Shown: positions 9,222 to 17,426 of the stretch, in pieces
How positions within the stretch are numbered: the stretch's first letter is position 1
Layout: each line of letters begins with the position of its first letter
NCBI RefSeq assembly: GCF_030687715.1
Contig: NZ_CP117445.1
Span: 1,732,501-1,796,500, forward strand
Origin: Pseudomonas sp. FP2196
GTDB taxonomy: Bacteria; Pseudomonadota; Gammaproteobacteria; Pseudomonadales; Pseudomonadaceae
Direction: 5' to 3'
Length of the DNA stretch: 64,000 nt
Notes under the pieces: generated by a model
What the model saw: the letters and a program-made list of their open reading frames with translations, nothing else
What the model was told of the DNA's origin: nothing
Databases searched by the model: none
Made by a program: the position numbers and the translations under genes

Positions 9222-10148
9222 ATGATTGGCATAAAAAGCATTGCGAGCTACGTTCCTGTAGCCGGCGTGGACAATTACGCACAAGGTGCAAAATTCGAGA
9301 AGGATGAAGAATTCATCCTTGGCAAGATCGGCTCGGCTTTCCTGCCGCGCAAAGACGCTGAACAAGAAACCTCCGATCTGTGCGTGGAAGCGGCCAATGC
9401 GCTGTTTGCCAACAACCCTGAGTTGAAACGTGAGTCGATCGACGCGCTGATCGTCGTCACTCAGAACGGTGACGAGGAAGGCCTGCCGCACACTGCCGCG
9501 ATCGTGCAGGACAAACTCGGTCTGCCGACCAATGTCGCGGCGTTCGATATTTCCTTGGGCTGCTCCGGTTACGTCTACGGCATCTATGCGATCAAGGGCT
9601 TCATGGAAGCCGCAGGCCTGAAGAACGGCTTGCTGATCACCGCTGACCCTTATTCGAAGATCGTCGACCCGGAAGATCGCAACACCACCATGCTCTTCGG
9701 CGATGCCGCCACCGCCACCTGGATGGGGGAAGATCCGACCTGGGCGTTGGGTAAAGCCAAATTCGGCACTGATGGTTCCGGCGCTCCGCACCTTAAGGTC
9801 AGCAATGGTGTGTTCTTCATGAACGGTCGTCAGGTGTTCAACTTCGCGCTGCTCAAAGTCCCGGCGCATCTGCATGAGTTGCTCGATGATTCCGGCCTCA
9901 AGGCTGACGACATCGATGCGTTCTGCATTCACCAGGGCAGTGCGGCGATTGTCGATGCCGTGGCGCGGCGCTTCGAAGGCGAGCCGGAGAAGTTCATCAA
10001 GGACATGGTCGAGACCGGCAATACCGTGTCGTCGAGTGTTCCGTTGCTGCTGGAAAAACACGTGCTCGATTCTGACTGGAGTCGCGTCGCGATCAGTGGC
10101 TTTGGCGTTGGTTTGTCCTGGGGTTCGGCGATTATCTACCGTCCCTGA
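9222..10148 (+). CDS. FabH-like 3-oxoacyl-ACP synthase III of the flagellin island
   Basis: A 308-aa thiolase-fold ketoacyl synthase with an intact Cys-His-Asn triad: C114 (SLGCSGYVYG), H237 (CIHQGSA), N267 (ETGNTVSS). The ATG at 9222 follows GGGAAG. It lies alone between pseI and the Maf gene and ends in a strong terminator. FabH homologues recur in Pseudomonas flagellin glycosylation islands (for example orf3 beside fgt1/fgt2 in P. syringae), where an acyl group may decorate the glycan. A housekeeping fatty-acid role is less likely here because no other fab gene is nearby. Confidence 0.85.
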   Translation: MIGIKSIASYVPVAGVDNYAQGAKFEKDEEFILGKIGSAFLPRKDAEQETSDLCVEAANALFANNPELKRESIDALIVVTQNGDEEGLPHTAAIVQDKLGLPTNVAAFDISLGCSGYVYGIYAIKGFMEAAGLKNGLLITADPYSKIVDPEDRNTTMLFGDAATATWMGEDPTWALGKAKFGTDGSGAPHLKVSNGVFFMNGRQVFNFALLKVPAHLHELLDDSGLKADDIDAFCIHQGSAAIVDAVARRFEGEPEKFIKDMVETGNTVSSSVPLLLEKHVLDSDWSRVAISGFGVGLSWGSAIIYRP

Positions 10149-10170
10149 ACAATAAAGCGCGGCACAAAAA

Positions 10171-10205
10171 AGCGCTCAAGGTGTAACCTTGAGCGCTATT
10201 TTTTT
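10171..10205 (+). terminator. Rho-independent terminator after the FabH-like gene
   Basis: A perfect 12-bp stem (10171-10182 with 10186-10197) closes a 3-nt loop, followed by a T-rich run to 10205. It separates the FabH-like gene from the downstream glycosyltransferase, which begins 22 nt later. Confidence 0.9.
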
Positions 10206-10227
10206 GCCCGAATTTTCACGAGGCGCC

Positions 10228-11520
10228 ATGAGCGAGTTTTTTCAATCCAACACCCAGATCATCGAAAATCGCTGGCCAGCTGTGGCTGCGCGTCTGTTGA
10301 GTGAAGACTCGAGCTCGTTGCAGGCCGATCTGGTGGAAGGACTGGGATCGACCTTGAGCATCAATGGCATTCAGTTGACCAGTCGGCATGACCGTATGCG
10401 TGAAGCGCAAGTGCAGGCCGCAAGCCTGGCAGCCGACAGCCCGGTCATGCATGTCTACGGTGCCGGGTTGGGCGATCTGCAACACCAGTTGCTGCTGCGT
10501 CCGTCACTCGCGCAATTGCACGTGCACATTCTCAATGGCGCCGTGTTTTTTCTGGTGCTGCAACTGCTTGATCAAACACCGTGGCTCGGCGATTCACGCG
10601 TCCAGTTGCACTACGCCGGTGATCGCGAAGAAATCTGCCTGCCGTTCTTTGCCATGCCGTCCGAGCTGGTGCTGGCAGACGACTACAATGCGAAAATCCG
10701 CGACCGACTGATCAGCGAGACGCACCTTGCGTTCAACAATCGCGAGTTCGATCCGCACGCCGCGCACATTGTTGAACGCTTACATGCCAGTCAGACGCTG
10801 ATGCACGTCGATGAGGATGTCGCCGAGCTGTTTGGCACGTGCGCGGGCATGCCGGTGTTTGTGATTGCGACGGGGCCGAGCCTGGAACTGCACTTCCAGC
10901 GTTTGCGGGCGATCCGCGAGCAACAGCCACGACCACTGTTTATCTGTGTCGACACCGCGTATAGACCGTTGCTGGAACAGGGGATTCGCCCCGACATCGT
11001 GGTTACGATAGATCAGCGCATTACCGAGCGCCACTTGCCGCCGGCCGGCACGAGCGCCATTCGTCTGGTGTATATGCCCATGGTCGATCCGTCAGTGTTG
11101 AGTGCCTGGCAAGGCCCGCGCTATGTAGCCTATTCACCTAGCCCGATCTATCAGGCATTGCGCCAGCAATTCCCCAGAGGTGAATTGCATGGGGGCGGCA
11201 GTGTGATCCATCCGGCAGTGGATCTGGCGGTGAAAATGGGTGCCGGGGAAATCACCCTGTTCGGTGCCGACTTTGCCTTCCCGGGCGACAAGACCCATGC
11301 CGGCTGGAGTGACGGTGAACTGGGGCCACAACTCGGTGCGGCGAAACACTGGGTGCTCGATGGCCACGGCCAACGCATCAAGACTCAACTCAACTTCCGT
11401 AGCTATCTGTGCGAACTGGAGCGCTTTATCGCCGGGCATCCCCAGGTGCGCTTTTACAACAGCAGTCGGGCCGGGGCGATCATTGCCGGGACCGCCTTTC
11501 ATCCGGAGTTGGCGCTATGA
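10228..11520 (+). CDS. Motility-associated factor (Maf, DUF115) glycosyltransferase
   Basis: A 430-aa protein of the Maf/DUF115 (MptE-like) family; family members transfer pseudaminic or legionaminic acid to flagellin before export. The core shows VIATGPSLELHFQRLR (nucleotide-binding GPSL motif), FICVDTAYRPLLEQGI, PDIVVTIDQ and GGGSVIHPAVDLAVKMG. The ATG at 10228 gives the usual short N-terminal extension; the track's upstream GTG lies inside the preceding terminator. Its position next to the pse genes and fliC supports transfer of CMP-Pse to flagellin. Confidence 0.85.
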   Translation: MSEFFQSNTQIIENRWPAVAARLLSEDSSSLQADLVEGLGSTLSINGIQLTSRHDRMREAQVQAASLAADSPVMHVYGAGLGDLQHQLLLRPSLAQLHVHILNGAVFFLVLQLLDQTPWLGDSRVQLHYAGDREEICLPFFAMPSELVLADDYNAKIRDRLISETHLAFNNREFDPHAAHIVERLHASQTLMHVDEDVAELFGTCAGMPVFVIATGPSLELHFQRLRAIREQQPRPLFICVDTAYRPLLEQGIRPDIVVTIDQRITERHLPPAGTSAIRLVYMPMVDPSVLSAWQGPRYVAYSPSPIYQALRQQFPRGELHGGGSVIHPAVDLAVKMGAGEITLFGADFAFPGDKTHAGWSDGELGPQLGAAKHWVLDGHGQRIKTQLNFRSYLCELERFIAGHPQVRFYNSSRAGAIIAGTAFHPELAL

Positions 11521-11780
11521 GTGCAATGTTTGTCGAGCAGGCACAGCGGTGTGCGACGTTGTTCCGGCTGGGGCGTGACGTTGAGGCAGGGTTGGCGATG
11601 ATTGATCTGGCCGCTGCGCTGCAACCATCCTTCGATCAAGCGGATGCGGATAATCAACACCAATGGCTGCAGGTTCTCAGTCTGATGCTGGAATGTCAGG
11701 AGGCGCAAAACTGGCTGGCACTGGCGGACTACCTCGAATACGAATTGACTCAACTGATCACGGACAGCCTGTCCGTTTAG
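11517..11780 (+). CDS. Small unknown protein coupled to the Maf gene (87 aa)
   Basis: Not recognised. The start overlaps the Maf stop (ATGA), so it is translationally coupled. The 87-residue sequence is mostly predicted helix, acidic, without signal peptide or membrane segment, and rich in Gln, Leu and Ala, for example EAGLAMIDLAAALQPSFDQ and MLECQEAQNWLALADYLEY. The coupling and helical character would suit a small partner or chaperone for the glycosyltransferase or flagellin, but that is speculation. Confidence 0.65.
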   Translation: MSAMFVEQAQRCATLFRLGRDVEAGLAMIDLAAALQPSFDQADADNQHQWLQVLSLMLECQEAQNWLALADYLEYELTQLITDSLSV

Positions 11781-11853
11781 ACAATTTCTCCCCACTCGTC
11801 GGTTCTGGCTCCCGATCTTGAGCTTCCGGCGTATTCCTGACGCCATTTTTTCG

Positions 11854-11914
11854 TTTGCCGACGGCCGCCAAGTCCTTGATTTACGAGGGGTGGCCGTCTG
11901 ATGGCAAATTTTTT
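11854..11914 (+). terminator. Hairpin terminator ahead of fliC
   Basis: Left arm 11854-11869 pairs with right arm 11889-11908, with a 4-nt bulge on the right arm and one mismatch, followed by six T. It should stop transcription from the glycosylation genes and insulate the flagellin promoter, which begins 12 nt downstream. Confidence 0.75.
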
Positions 11915-11925
11915 CGAAAATCCCC

Positions 11926-11952
11926 TAAAGCAAGTTCCAATCCCGACGATAA
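11926..11952 (+). promoter_or_regulatory. FliA (sigma-28) promoter of fliC
   Basis: TAAAGCAA, 11-nt spacer, GACGATAA, compared with the sigma-28 consensus TAAAGTTT-N11-GCCGATAA. Spacing is exact and the -10 differs at one position. It lies 80 nt before the flagellin start, as expected for a late flagellar gene. Confidence 0.88.
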
Positions 11953-12032
11953 CTATTACGAAGGTTCTCTAGGCCATACCCGGCGGTTGCCAGGGCCGGA
12001 AGCCGCAGTACCCAACCAACGAGGAATTCGTC

Positions 12033-12884
12033 ATGGCTTTAACAGTAAACACTAACGTCACATCGTTGAACGTTCAGAAAAACCTGAACCGTGCTTCCGA
12101 CGCTCTGTCGACTTCGATGACTCGCCTGTCTTCCGGCCTGAAAATCAACAGCGCTAAAGACGACGCCGCCGGCCTGCAAATCGCTACCCGTATGACTTCG
12201 CAGATCCGTGGTCAGACCATGGCGATCAAAAACGCCAACGACGGTATCTCGATCGCTCAGACCGCTGAAGGCGCGATGCAAGAATCGACCAACATTCTGC
12301 AGCGTATGCGTGAACTGGCTGTTCAAGCACGAAACGACTCGAACGGCACCGACGACCGTGCTGCTCTGAACAAAGAATTCGCGACCATGTCGGACGAGCT
12401 GACTCGTATCGCCAAGTCGACCAACCTGAACGGCAAAAACCTGATCGACGGTACTGCTGGCACCATGACCTTCCAGGTTGGTTCCAACACTGGCGCTACC
12501 AACCAGATCACCATCACTCTGAACAGCGGCTTCGACGCTGCAACTCTGAGCGTTGGTTCGGCTACCATCGCTGTTACCGGTACCGACAGCACCACTGCTG
12601 AAGCAAGCACCAAAGCTGCAATCGACGCAATCGACGCTGCACTGAAAACCATCAACACCAGCCGTGCGGACCTCGGTGCTGCTCAGAACCGTCTGACCAG
12701 CACTATCTCCAACCTGCAGAACATCAACGAAAACGCCAGTGCTGCACTGGGTCGCGTACAAGATACCGACTTCGCTGCTGAAACTGCACAGCTGACCAAG
12801 CAACAAACTCTGCAACAAGCTTCGACCGCAGTTCTGGCTCAGGCCAACCAACTGCCATCCGCTGTACTGAAACTGCTTCAGTAA
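12033..12884 (+). CDS. fliC: Flagellin FliC
   Basis: Flagellar filament subunit, exported through the flagellar type III apparatus. At 283 aa it is a short flagellin. The conserved D0/D1 termini are intact: MALTVNTNVTSLNVQKNL and RLSSGLKINSAKDDAAGL at the N-terminus, VQDTDFAAETAQLTKQQ and ending SAVLKLLQ at the C-terminus. The small variable centre (about residues 140-200) is Thr/Ser-rich and is the likely site for the O-linked pseudaminic acid or other glycans made upstream. It has its own sigma-28 promoter and downstream hairpin. A long minus-strand ORF over it is a codon-bias shadow. Confidence 0.97.
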   Translation: MALTVNTNVTSLNVQKNLNRASDALSTSMTRLSSGLKINSAKDDAAGLQIATRMTSQIRGQTMAIKNANDGISIAQTAEGAMQESTNILQRMRELAVQARNDSNGTDDRAALNKEFATMSDELTRIAKSTNLNGKNLIDGTAGTMTFQVGSNTGATNQITITLNSGFDAATLSVGSATIAVTGTDSTTAEASTKAAIDAIDAALKTINTSRADLGAAQNRLTSTISNLQNINENASAALGRVQDTDFAAETAQLTKQQTLQQASTAVLAQANQLPSAVLKLLQ

Positions 12885-12902
12885 TAGCTGATGAGTTTTG
12901 GC

Positions 12903-12937
12903 GGGGGAGTGCGCTTGTCGCGCTCTCTCGCTTTTTA
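12903..12937 (+). terminator. Probable fliC terminator/attenuator
   Basis: A G-rich left arm (core 12907-12913) pairs with 12919-12925 across a 5-nt loop, extendable with wobble pairs, then CTTTTTACTTTTTT. It lies between fliC and flaG and could give high fliC with lower flaG read-through. Confidence 0.5.
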
Positions 12938-12958
12938 CTTTTTTAAGAGGTGATGGAC

Positions 12959-13324
12959 ATGGATATGAGCGCCAAGCTGAACTTGTCTTATCCTGCGGCC
13001 AAGCAGGCGACGACTGTTGCCGACAAGCCTGCGGAAAAGCCTCGCCCGGTGGTTGCCCCGGTAGCTATCGTCAAGGATGAAAGCAAAAGCGATCAGACCG
13101 AGCAGCAAAAACTGAAGATGGCCGTTCAGGAAATCGAAAAGTTTGTGCAGTCGGTCAAGCGCAATCTGGAGTTCTCGATCGATGAGCCTTCAGGCAAAGT
13201 AGTGGTCAAAGTGATTGCCAGCGAATCCGGTGAGGTGATCCGTCAGATCCCCAACGAAGAAGTGCTGAAACTGGCAAACAGTTTGAATGATGCAAGCAGC
13301 CTGTTGTTCAGCGCTAAAGTCTGA
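12959..13324 (+). CDS. flaG: FlaG family protein
   Basis: A 121-aa FlaG, involved in filament length or assembly in polar flagella. The conserved C-terminal half is present: KMAVQEIEKFVQSVKRNLEF, SGKVVVKVIASESGEVIRQI and PNEEVLKLANSLND. Several in-frame starts exist (GTG 12950, ATG 12953, 12959, 12965); 12959 has the best distance to the AAGAGG ribosome site. The N-terminal 50 residues are Lys/Pro/Ala-rich and less conserved. Confidence 0.9.
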   Translation: MDMSAKLNLSYPAAKQATTVADKPAEKPRPVVAPVAIVKDESKSDQTEQQKLKMAVQEIEKFVQSVKRNLEFSIDEPSGKVVVKVIASESGEVIRQIPNEEVLKLANSLNDASSLLFSAKV

Positions 13325-13406
13325 CAGCTGGCACGAATTTTGTTGCTATGTTCTTTTGGGCGTTGTAGTGGTCAAAAGACCGGCGACACACTGAAGGGAG
13401 TTCCAC

Positions 13407-14837
13407 ATGGCAAGTCCAATTCTACCGGGCACGGGTTTAGGCTCCGGCCTTGATACCGGTGCTATCGTCAAAGCTCTGGTAAACGCTGACAAAGCGGCCA
13501 AGCAAGGTCAGATCGACCGTGGGACTGCGACCAACACCGCGAGCATTTCCGGTATCGGTACCTTGAAGTCGTTGATGACGGCTTTCACCCAGACCTTGAC
13601 GGACCTGGGCAGTCTTTCCAATCCGCAGTTTCCGGGTTTTGCTGCGACCTCTTCTGATCCAAAGATCCTCGGCGCCACTGCCGGCAACACGGCGGTCAAT
13701 GGTAACTACGTTGTGACCGTCGGCAAGCTGGCCACCTCCTCGAAGGTTGCCAGTGCCGCGTTTGCAGGTGGTAATACCAGTCCGATTACGGCTGGCACGC
13801 TGACCATCAAGCAGGGTACCGGCACATACAACCTCGACATCAAGGCTGGGGCGACACTGCAATCGGTGCGCGACTCGATCAACGGTGACGACAAGCTCAA
13901 GAGTGCAGGCATCAGTGCCAACATCGTCACTGACTCCTTTGGTTCGCGTCTGGTGCTGGGTTCGACTACCACGGGTGCGGGTTCCGACATTTCCGTCAGC
14001 GGAATTTCCGAACTGGCCATCGATGGCAGTACCGTGATTGGCACCAGCGGCTCGCCGATGACGGCGACTTCCGCGGGTTCCATTGGTGCTCTGGCGATCG
14101 ATGCCGAATTCACCATCGATGGCATGGCCCTGACCAGCAAGAGCAATACCGTCGACAAGGCTGTTTCCGGCCTGACCTTGAATCTGGTAGCGACTGGTAC
14201 CTCCACGGTCACCGTCGCCAGCAACAACGATGGCTTGAAGGCTTCCATTCAGAAGTTCGTTGATGCCTACAATGCTCTGGCCAACGGCATCACTGCGCTG
14301 ACCAAGCCTTCCCTGGACGATGATGGCAAACCGACCGTTGCGGCGGCGCTGACTGGCGATGCGTTGCCGCGCTCGATCCTGTCAGCCATCCGCGAGCCCC
14401 TGTCGCAAACCGGTTCGGGCGACAAGCTGACCGTTCTGGCGCAACTGGGCATTACCACCGATCAGAAAACCGGCGCGCTCACTTTTGACAGCACCAAGTT
14501 CACCGCTGCCATGAATGACAAGAAGCTGGGTGGCGAAGTCCAGAAGATGTTCGTTGGCGAGCTGGGTTCTGACAACGGTTTGCTCAAGCGCATGCAAAAA
14601 GCGATTACGCCGTTCTCCACTACTGGCGGGATTCTGGATCAGCGCACCACCAGTCTGAACAAGACCAAGACTAAACTGACCAATGATCAGGCTGCGCTCG
14701 ATCGTCGTATCGAAACCCTGACCGCTGTACTGACCAAAAAGTACAACGACATGGACACCCTTGTCGGCAAGCTGAAGGCCACCGCCAGCAACATCACTTC
14801 GATGTTCGAGGCGTTGACCGCTCAACAGAAAGGCTAA
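13407..14837 (+). CDS. fliD: Flagellar cap protein FliD
   Basis: Filament cap (HAP2) that folds flagellin at the growing tip. 476 aa; starts MASPILPGTGLGSGLDTG, typical of FliD. It has the conserved N-terminal domain (FLGSG-like region, residues ~10-105), a Thr/Ser-rich middle, and a C-terminal domain ending in a coiled coil (LNKTKTKLTNDQAALDRRIE). The gene order flaG-fliD-fliS is the standard Pseudomonas one. No clean promoter was found directly upstream. Confidence 0.95.
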   Translation: MASPILPGTGLGSGLDTGAIVKALVNADKAAKQGQIDRGTATNTASISGIGTLKSLMTAFTQTLTDLGSLSNPQFPGFAATSSDPKILGATAGNTAVNGNYVVTVGKLATSSKVASAAFAGGNTSPITAGTLTIKQGTGTYNLDIKAGATLQSVRDSINGDDKLKSAGISANIVTDSFGSRLVLGSTTTGAGSDISVSGISELAIDGSTVIGTSGSPMTATSAGSIGALAIDAEFTIDGMALTSKSNTVDKAVSGLTLNLVATGTSTVTVASNNDGLKASIQKFVDAYNALANGITALTKPSLDDDGKPTVAAALTGDALPRSILSAIREPLSQTGSGDKLTVLAQLGITTDQKTGALTFDSTKFTAAMNDKKLGGEVQKMFVGELGSDNGLLKRMQKAITPFSTTGGILDQRTTSLNKTKTKLTNDQAALDRRIETLTAVLTKKYNDMDTLVGKLKATASNITSMFEALTAQQKG

Positions 14838-14850
14838 GGCCTGAAACGCC

Positions 14851-14887
14851 AAAAGCCCGGCAGCGTTTTTCTACGCTCCGGGCTTTT
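14851..14887 (+). terminator. Terminator after fliD
   Basis: An AAAAGCCCGG...CCGGGCTTTTT-type hairpin with an inner CAGCG/CGCT pairing and a T tract. It lies directly before the sigma-28 promoter of fliS, so fliS has an independent transcript in addition to any read-through. Confidence 0.8.
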
Positions 14888-14899
14888 TGTATTTCAATC

Positions 14900-14926
14900 T
14901 AAAGTTTTTTGACGCATCGTCGATAC
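14900..14926 (+). promoter_or_regulatory. FliA (sigma-28) promoter of fliS
   Basis: TAAAGTTT (perfect -35), 11-nt spacer, GTCGATAC, compared with the consensus GCCGATAA. Located 40 nt before the fliS ATG and just after the fliD terminator. Confidence 0.82.
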
Positions 14927-14965
14927 CCTTGATATGCGTCCCATAGAAATTTGATGAGGTAGAAC

Positions 14966-15361
14966 ATGAATCCGATGTTAGCCCTTCGCCAATACCAGAA
15001 GATTGGCGCTCAGGCGCAGACTTCCGAAGCCAGTCCGCACCGTCTGGTACAGATGCTGATGGAAGGTGGTCTGGATCGTATTGCCCAGGCCAAAGGTGCC
15101 ATGGAGCGCAAGGACATCCCGAACAAGGGCATCCTGATCGGCAAAGCCATCGGCATCATCGGTGGTCTGCTTGAAGGGCTTGATCTGGATAACCGGTCGG
15201 AGCAGGTTGGCGAGTTGGCCAACCTCTATGAATACATGATGAAGCGTCTGACCGAAGCCAACGCCAAGACCGATCCAAAGATCCTCGACGAAGTCGCTGA
15301 CCTGCTGCGCACGGTCAAGGACGGCTGGGATGCCATCGGCACGCCGGCTCCACAGTTTTAA
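14966..15361 (+). CDS. fliS: Flagellin export chaperone FliS
   Basis: Cytoplasmic chaperone that binds the flagellin C-terminus and prevents early polymerisation. 131 aa with the family features ALRQYQKIGAQAQTSEASPHRLVQMLMEGGLDRI and NLYEYMMKRLTEAN. The RBS and ATG are clear. The next gene, fliT-like, starts 10 nt after its stop. Confidence 0.94.
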   Translation: MNPMLALRQYQKIGAQAQTSEASPHRLVQMLMEGGLDRIAQAKGAMERKDIPNKGILIGKAIGIIGGLLEGLDLDNRSEQVGELANLYEYMMKRLTEANAKTDPKILDEVADLLRTVKDGWDAIGTPAPQF

Positions 15362-15371
15362 GGAGATCACC

Positions 15372-15668
15372 ATGAGTCTTGTATTGCAGCGAATCGAAGA
15401 AACCCGCGAGGCTCTGGTCGGTGCTCTGGCCGAGCGCAACTGGGAAGCTATTGGCGAGCTGGATCTGGCTTGCCGTTCCTGCATGGAAGACGTCTTGAGT
15501 GAAGCTTCGGTGGACGAGGCCGCGTTGCGCGATAACCTTGAGGAGTTGCTCGGGGTTTACAAACAGCTGCTCGAGGCGGCGACGGGTGAGCGGCAGGCGA
15601 TAGCCAACGAGATGTCGCAGATCACCCAAGCGCAGAACGCGGCAAAGGTTTACCATCTGTTTGGTTAA
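15372..15668 (+). CDS. FliT-like flagellar chaperone
   Basis: A 98-aa helical protein in the fliT position directly behind fliS, with AGGAG 7 nt upstream of its ATG. It starts MSLVLQRIEETREALVGALA. FliT proteins in enterics bind FliD and FliI, and Pseudomonas has a short divergent counterpart here, sometimes named fleP/fliT. The call rests on position and size more than on strong motifs. Confidence 0.7.
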   Translation: MSLVLQRIEETREALVGALAERNWEAIGELDLACRSCMEDVLSEASVDEAALRDNLEELLGVYKQLLEAATGERQAIANEMSQITQAQNAAKVYHLFG

Positions 15669-15840
15669 TTAACCTCCAGTTAATCCAGATATGTGCGCCA
15701 TAAATTTGACTGTGCACGGTTTTTTGACTTAACTAGTGGCTGATTTCAGATTTCAGGCGTCTACAGGCACATGGTGTCCTGCAAGCGTCTCGCTTGCCCC
15801 ATTTTTCGGGCATTGAGTTGACTAGGGAAGTTGCTATTGC

Positions 15841-17316
15841 ATGTGGCGTGAAACCAAAATTCTGCTGATCGATGACGATAGCGTCCGCCGCCGCGACCTG
15901 GCGGTGATCTTAAATTTTCTCGGCGAAGAAAATTTACCCTGCGGAAGCCATGACTGGCAGCAGGCAGTCGGCTCTTTGTCGTCTAGTCGTGAGGTCATTT
16001 GCGTACTGATCGGGACGGTCAATGCTCCTGGTGCGCTTTTGGGCTTGTTAAAGACACTCTCAACCTGGGATGAGTTCCTTCCGGTTTTGCTGATGGGCGA
16101 TAATTCTTCCGTTGACTTGCCTGAAGACCAGCGTCGCCGAGTGCTTTCGACCCTCGAAATGCCACCCAGCTACAGCAAATTGCTCGACTCCTTGCACCGT
16201 GCCCAGGTGTATCGCGAGATGTATGACCAGGCCCGTGAGCGCGGCCGTCATCGTGAACCCAACCTGTTCCGCAGCCTCGTCGGCACCAGCCGGGCGATCC
16301 AGCACGTGCGCCAGATGATGCAGCAAGTGGCCGACACAGACGCCAGCGTGCTGATCCTCGGCGAGTCCGGCACCGGCAAGGAAGTGGTTGCGCGCAACCT
16401 GCATTACCACTCCAAGCGCCGCGACGCGCCGTTCGTGCCCGTGAACTGCGGGGCGATCCCGGCAGAGCTGCTCGAGAGCGAGCTGTTCGGTCACGAGAAA
16501 GGCGCCTTCACTGGCGCGATCACCAGCCGTGCCGGGCGTTTCGAACTGGCCAACGGCGGTACGTTGTTCCTCGACGAAATCGGCGACATGCCGCTGCCGA
16601 TGCAGGTCAAGCTGCTGCGCGTGCTGCAAGAACGTACCTTTGAGCGTGTGGGCAGCAACAAGACCCAAAGTGTCGACGTGCGCATCATCGCTGCGACTCA
16701 CAAGAATCTCGAAAGCATGATCGAGATCGGCACTTTCCGCGAAGACCTTTACTATCGCCTGAACGTTTTCCCGATCGAGATGGCGCCGCTGCGTGAGCGC
16801 GTCGAAGACATCCCGCTGCTGATGAACGAACTGATCTCGCGCATGGAACACGAAAAGCGCGGTTCGATCCGTTTCAACTCGGCTGCAATCATGTCGCTGT
16901 GCCGTCACGGCTGGCCGGGCAACGTCCGCGAACTGGCCAACCTGGTGGAGCGCATGGCGATCATGCATCCGTACGGGGTGATCGGCGTGGTCGAGCTGCC
17001 GAAGAAATTCCGCTACGTCGACGATGAAGACGAGCAGTTGGTCGACAGCCTGCGCAGTGATCTGGAAGAGCGCGTGGCAATCAACGGCCATACGCCGGAC
17101 TTCACCGCCAACGCCATGCTTCCGCCTGAAGGCCTGGATCTCAAGGACTACCTCGGTGGTCTGGAGCAGGGCCTGATTCAGCAGGCGCTGGACGATGCCA
17201 ATGGCATCGTGGCGCGTGCGGCCGAGCGCTTGCGCATTCGCCGTACCACGCTGGTGGAGAAGATGCGCAAGTACGGCATGAGCCGGCGCGATGGTGATGA
17301 ACAGGCGGATGATTGA
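15841..17316 (+). CDS. fleQ: Flagellar master regulator FleQ
   Basis: Sigma-54-dependent enhancer-binding protein and c-di-GMP receptor that activates early flagellar genes and represses exopolysaccharide genes. 491 aa. The N-terminal receiver-like domain ([13 protein letters not shown]) lacks a phospho-acceptor Asp at the expected place ([11 protein letters not shown]), as known for FleQ. The AAA+ core has Walker A GESGTGKE with K180, the sigma-54 loop GAFTGA (221-226), and Walker [13 protein letters not shown]. The C-terminal Fis-type helix-turn-helix is [19 protein letters not shown]. The 172-nt upstream region has a perfect 7-bp hairpin at 15781-15797. Confidence 0.97.
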   Translation: MWRETKILLIDDDSVRRRDLAVILNFLGEENLPCGSHDWQQAVGSLSSSREVICVLIGTVNAPGALLGLLKTLSTWDEFLPVLLMGDNSSVDLPEDQRRRVLSTLEMPPSYSKLLDSLHRAQVYREMYDQARERGRHREPNLFRSLVGTSRAIQHVRQMMQQVADTDASVLILGESGTGKEVVARNLHYHSKRRDAPFVPVNCGAIPAELLESELFGHEKGAFTGAITSRAGRFELANGGTLFLDEIGDMPLPMQVKLLRVLQERTFERVGSNKTQSVDVRIIAATHKNLESMIEIGTFREDLYYRLNVFPIEMAPLRERVEDIPLLMNELISRMEHEKRGSIRFNSAAIMSLCRHGWPGNVRELANLVERMAIMHPYGVIGVVELPKKFRYVDDEDEQLVDSLRSDLEERVAINGHTPDFTANAMLPPEGLDLKDYLGGLEQGLIQQALDDANGIVARAAERLRIRRTTLVEKMRKYGMSRRDGDEQADD

Positions 17317-17355
17317 CGCCTGTTTTTCAACCTCCTCATTTATAAGCAGTTTTTT

Positions 17356-17374
17356 TTAGGCACGGGTATTGCTA
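17356..17374 (+). promoter_or_regulatory. Sigma-54 promoter of fleSR
   Basis: AGGCACGGGTATTGCT: GG at 17359-17360 and GC at 17371-17372 with exactly 10 nt between, matching the TGGCACG-N4-TTGCW consensus. 54 nt before the fleS start. Confidence 0.85.
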
Positions 17375-17426
17375 CATCCCTCGCAACGTTCCGTTTAACT
17401 GACGGTCAGCCAAGCGAGAAAGCACA

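Noticed and set aside
12039..12851. 270-codon minus-strand ORF opposite fliC
   Set aside because: Cys/Ser/Gly-rich product without a fold-like pattern; arises from biased codons in highly expressed fliC.
13330..13346. Sigma-54-like element before fliD (CTGGCACG ... TTGCT)
   Set aside because: Both boxes look good but GG and GC are 13 nt apart instead of 10, which RpoN does not normally accept.
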